Positions 61,722-64,000 of a stretch of 64,000 nucleotides of DNA are shown here, one piece after another. Made by a program: the position numbers and the translations under genes. Each line of letters opens with the position of its first letter. Position 1 is the first letter of the stretch. The notes beneath the pieces are model-generated. The model did no database searches. It worked only from the letters and a program-made list of their open reading frames with translations, and was not told the DNA's origin. This stretch comes from Anaeramoeba ignava (Eukaryota; Metamonada; Anaeramoebidae), in contig JAPDFW010000103.1 in the NCBI GenBank assembly GCA_028826165.1, positions 573,501 through 637,500 of the forward strand, written 5' to 3'.

Positions 61722-63485
61722 ATGAATGATTGTTTATTTTTTGGTTCAAATAAATTACCAAAACTTATCAAAAATGAACCATATGAAATAACAAAACCAA
61801 TTCAATTTAAATTTGAAAATGAATTTGAATTTGAAAATGAAAAACAAATTAAACAAATTTCATCAGGAATATTTTCAACAATTTTCCTTTTTGAAAATGG
61901 AAAAGCAATAAAATATTTAAAAGATTCAAAACAAAATCCTTCAAAAATCCAAATTGAAAATATTCAAAAAGTAACTGTTGGTTATCGAAATGCAGCTATT
62001 TTAACATCAGAAGGAAATGTATTTGCAAAAGGAAGAAATATTAATCCAGATAATTCAAATAAATTTATCAATATTTCATCATTAATTGACGATACAAATG
62101 ATAGAATAATTGAAGATATTGTTTCTGGATATAGTTCAATTTACTTATTAACTTCAAATCAAAATGTTTATGGAATTGGTTCAAATCTTTCTAATCAACT
62201 TGGTTTAGATTCTGAAACACTTCCAAAAACAAAAAAACCAATTTTAATGATGAAAAATGTTTCTAAAATATTTTCAGGATTTTCAACATCTATTTTCCTT
62301 TTAAATTCAAATCAAGAATTATTTGGATGCGGATTTAATAGATATGGTAGACTTGGATTAGGAATCAAAGAAACAAAAATCCAAAAATTAACCAAAATCC
62401 AAAATATTCCAAAAGGTAAAATAATTGATATTCAATGTGGATATTCACATTCAATAATGTTGATTGAAAATGAAGATGAAAATCAAAATCCAAAAAGAAA
62501 ACTTTATTCATGTGGAAATTATCAATATAATGGACTTGGCAAAGATGGACATGTTTATGAATTTACTGAAATCAAATCATCTTTATTTGAAAATGATGAT
62601 ATTCTTGATTTTTCTGTTGGTGAATCTCATAATTTGATTTTAACTTCCAAATCAAAATTGATAGTATTTGGGAATAATGATTATGGTCAATTAGGAACTG
62701 GAAATACAAATAATCAATCAATTCCAATTCAAATTGAACTTCCTAAATTAAGATTTAAAGAAGAAATTTTCAATTATCATGTTTCTTGTGGATTTAATAA
62801 TTCATTTCTTTATTATTCTCCTTTTCTTTCTTCTTTTTCCAATATTGAAGAAGATTTGATAAAATTATTTGAAAGAAAAGAATTTTGTGATATTTCATTT
62901 AAAACCAAAAATGGAGAAATAATTGAAGCTCATAAATTAATATTGAAATATAGATTAAATCAAAATCAAAATGAAATTGAAAAACTTCAAGAAATTATTT
63001 CAAATAAATCAATTAAAGAATCAAATCAAATATTTGAAATGATTTATTCAAATAATTCCAAAATAAATCCAAAATTATATTCTGAAATTAAAGAAATTAT
63101 AAATTCAAATGAAAAAATTGAAGAAACAATGAAAAGAATTTATTTAAATGAAAATGAAAATGAAAAAGATTTTATAATTGAAAGAAAAGAAAAACAATAT
63201 AAATTTCCTAAATTAATATTAATAATGAGAAGTGAATTATATCGAGGAATGTTTTTATCTGTAACAAATGATACTTCAAATAAAGTTACAGATTATAGTG
63301 AATTAAGTAATAATTCATTTCAAATACTTGAATATTGGATTTATTCAAATCAAATTAAAGATGAAATTGAAATTACACAAGAAATTATTGATGAAATTCA
63401 AATTGGAATTGATTATTTTCAATTAAATCAAACAAATCCAAATTTATTTGATTTATTAATTAAGAAATTTAATAATCAAAATTAA
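61722..63485 (+). CDS. RCC1-repeat/tandem-BTB protein, copy 3 (587 aa, intact)
   Basis: It starts MNDCLFFGSNKLPKLIKNE, a different N terminus from copies 1 and 2 but shared with copy 4. The propeller and both BTB modules are collinear with copy 2. Differences cluster in the fifth blade (FSVGESHNLILTSKS) and near the C terminus (IDEIQIGIDYF instead of the copy 2 form). It ends FNNQN with the stop in the downstream repeat. Confidence 0.85.
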   Translation: MNDCLFFGSNKLPKLIKNEPYEITKPIQFKFENEFEFENEKQIKQISSGIFSTIFLFENGKAIKYLKDSKQNPSKIQIENIQKVTVGYRNAAILTSEGNVFAKGRNINPDNSNKFINISSLIDDTNDRIIEDIVSGYSSIYLLTSNQNVYGIGSNLSNQLGLDSETLPKTKKPILMMKNVSKIFSGFSTSIFLLNSNQELFGCGFNRYGRLGLGIKETKIQKLTKIQNIPKGKIIDIQCGYSHSIMLIENEDENQNPKRKLYSCGNYQYNGLGKDGHVYEFTEIKSSLFENDDILDFSVGESHNLILTSKSKLIVFGNNDYGQLGTGNTNNQSIPIQIELPKLRFKEEIFNYHVSCGFNNSFLYYSPFLSSFSNIEEDLIKLFERKEFCDISFKTKNGEIIEAHKLILKYRLNQNQNEIEKLQEIISNKSIKESNQIFEMIYSNNSKINPKLYSEIKEIINSNEKIEETMKRIYLNENENEKDFIIERKEKQYKFPKLILIMRSELYRGMFLSVTNDTSNKVTDYSELSNNSFQILEYWIYSNQIKDEIEITQEIIDEIQIGIDYFQLNQTNPNLFDLLIKKFNNQN

Positions 63486-63590
63486 AATTAAAATTAAAAT
63501 TAAAATTAAAATTAAAATTAAAATTAAAATTAAAATCAAAATTAAAATTAAAATCAAAATTAAAATTAAATTTAAAATTAAAATTTCAAA
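63465..63590 (+). repeat. short AAAATT repeat after RCC1/BTB copy 3
   Basis: About 18 hexamer units, beginning in the final codons of copy 3 and leading directly to the start region of copy 4. It is a tenth the length of the array after copy 2. Confidence 0.8.
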
Positions 63591-63622
63591 AAATCATTTT
63601 TTCATTTTTTTCTTTTTTAAAA

Positions 63623-64000
63623 ATGAATGATTGTTTATTTTTTGGTTCAAATAAATTACCAAAACTTATCAAAAATGAACCATATGAAATAACAAAACCA
63701 ATTCAATTTAAATTTGAAAATGAATTTGAATTTGAAAATGAAAAACAAATTAAACAAATTTCATCAGGAATATTTTCAACAATTTTCCTTTTTGAAAATG
63801 GAAAAGCAATAAAATATTTAAAAGATTCAAAACCAAATCCTTCAGAAATCCAAATTGAAAATATTCAAAAAGTAACTGTTGGTTATCGAAATGCAGCTAT
63901 TTTAACATCAGAAGGAAATGTATTTGCAAAAGGAAGAAATATTAATCCAGATAATTCAAATAAATTTATCAATATTTCACCATTAATTGAAGATACAAAT
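63623..64000 (+). CDS. RCC1-repeat/tandem-BTB protein, copy 4 (5' part, cut by window end)
   Basis: 126 codons from ATG 63623 to the window edge. It differs from copy 3 at only a few residues (KPNPSE for KQNPSK, SPLIED for SSLIDD), which points to a very recent tandem duplication. The first blades (FAKGRNINPDNSNKF) are present; the rest lies outside. Confidence 0.85.
   Translation, partial: MNDCLFFGSNKLPKLIKNEPYEITKPIQFKFENEFEFENEKQIKQISSGIFSTIFLFENGKAIKYLKDSKPNPSEIQIENIQKVTVGYRNAAILTSEGNVFAKGRNINPDNSNKFINISPLIEDTN

Noticed and set aside
1-64000. Transposable elements, viral insertions, tRNA or rRNA genes
   Set aside because: No transposase, reverse transcriptase, capsid, terminal repeats or cloverleaf sequences were recognised by eye. 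A structured search was not possible here.

Overview
This is a 64 kb, extremely AT-rich nuclear DNA window from a protist. Genes use the standard code (TAA and TGA are both real stops). Most genes carry short GT-AG introns, and proteins are full of N/Q, E/N, K/E and K/D runs. The gene content combines a large family of slime-mould cAMP-receptor-type GPCRs, RCC1 plus tandem-BTB proteins, a PH-RasGAP, a USP20/33-type deubiquitinase and an RNF213-type giant AAA+ protein. This points to an amoeboid eukaryote; an Anaeramoeba-like genome is my best guess from the style of the proteins, but I cannot prove it. No tRNA, rRNA, CRISPR array or transposase was seen.

Layout. 1-3.9 kb: PH-RasGAP gene (minus, five exons that join perfectly in frame). 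4.1-4.2 kb: an orphan terminal exon with an armadillo-like motif. 4.3-4.9 kb: T-rich tandem repeat. 4.9-19.3 kb: RNF213/mysterin-like gene (minus), with AAA3 and AAA4 Walker motifs, no RING, an internal tandem duplication and a cluster of frameshifts at 13.2-13.7 kb. 19.6-21.05 kb: AT-only minisatellite. 21.2-22.2 kb: six-exon 148-aa calmodulin-like protein. 22.5-25.3 kb: USP20/33-like deubiquitinase. 25.7-29.3 kb: FN3-GAS2 protein. 29.5-49.7 kb: tandem array of ten two-exon 7TM receptors (A-I on minus, J on plus). 49.9-64 kb: four copies of an RCC1/BTB gene on plus, the first frameshifted and the last cut by the window edge. A 2,063-aa membrane protein with a giant ectodomain lies between copies 1 and 2.

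The striking theme is simple-sequence DNA. All ten receptor genes share the same phase-2 intron in the second extracellular loop, and each intron is filled almost entirely by tandem repeats of its own type and length (161 to 2,956 bp). Hexanucleotide repeats also run out of coding regions and supply the stop codon (CAA to TAA) of several genes. The repeats are strongly strand-asymmetric: the non-template strand carries C but not G, except in receptors F-I, where this is reversed. Functionally, the window groups signalling genes (receptors, RasGAP, Ca-sensor-like protein) with ubiquitin-pathway genes (USP, RNF213-like, BTB adaptors), but nothing shows that they form one pathway.
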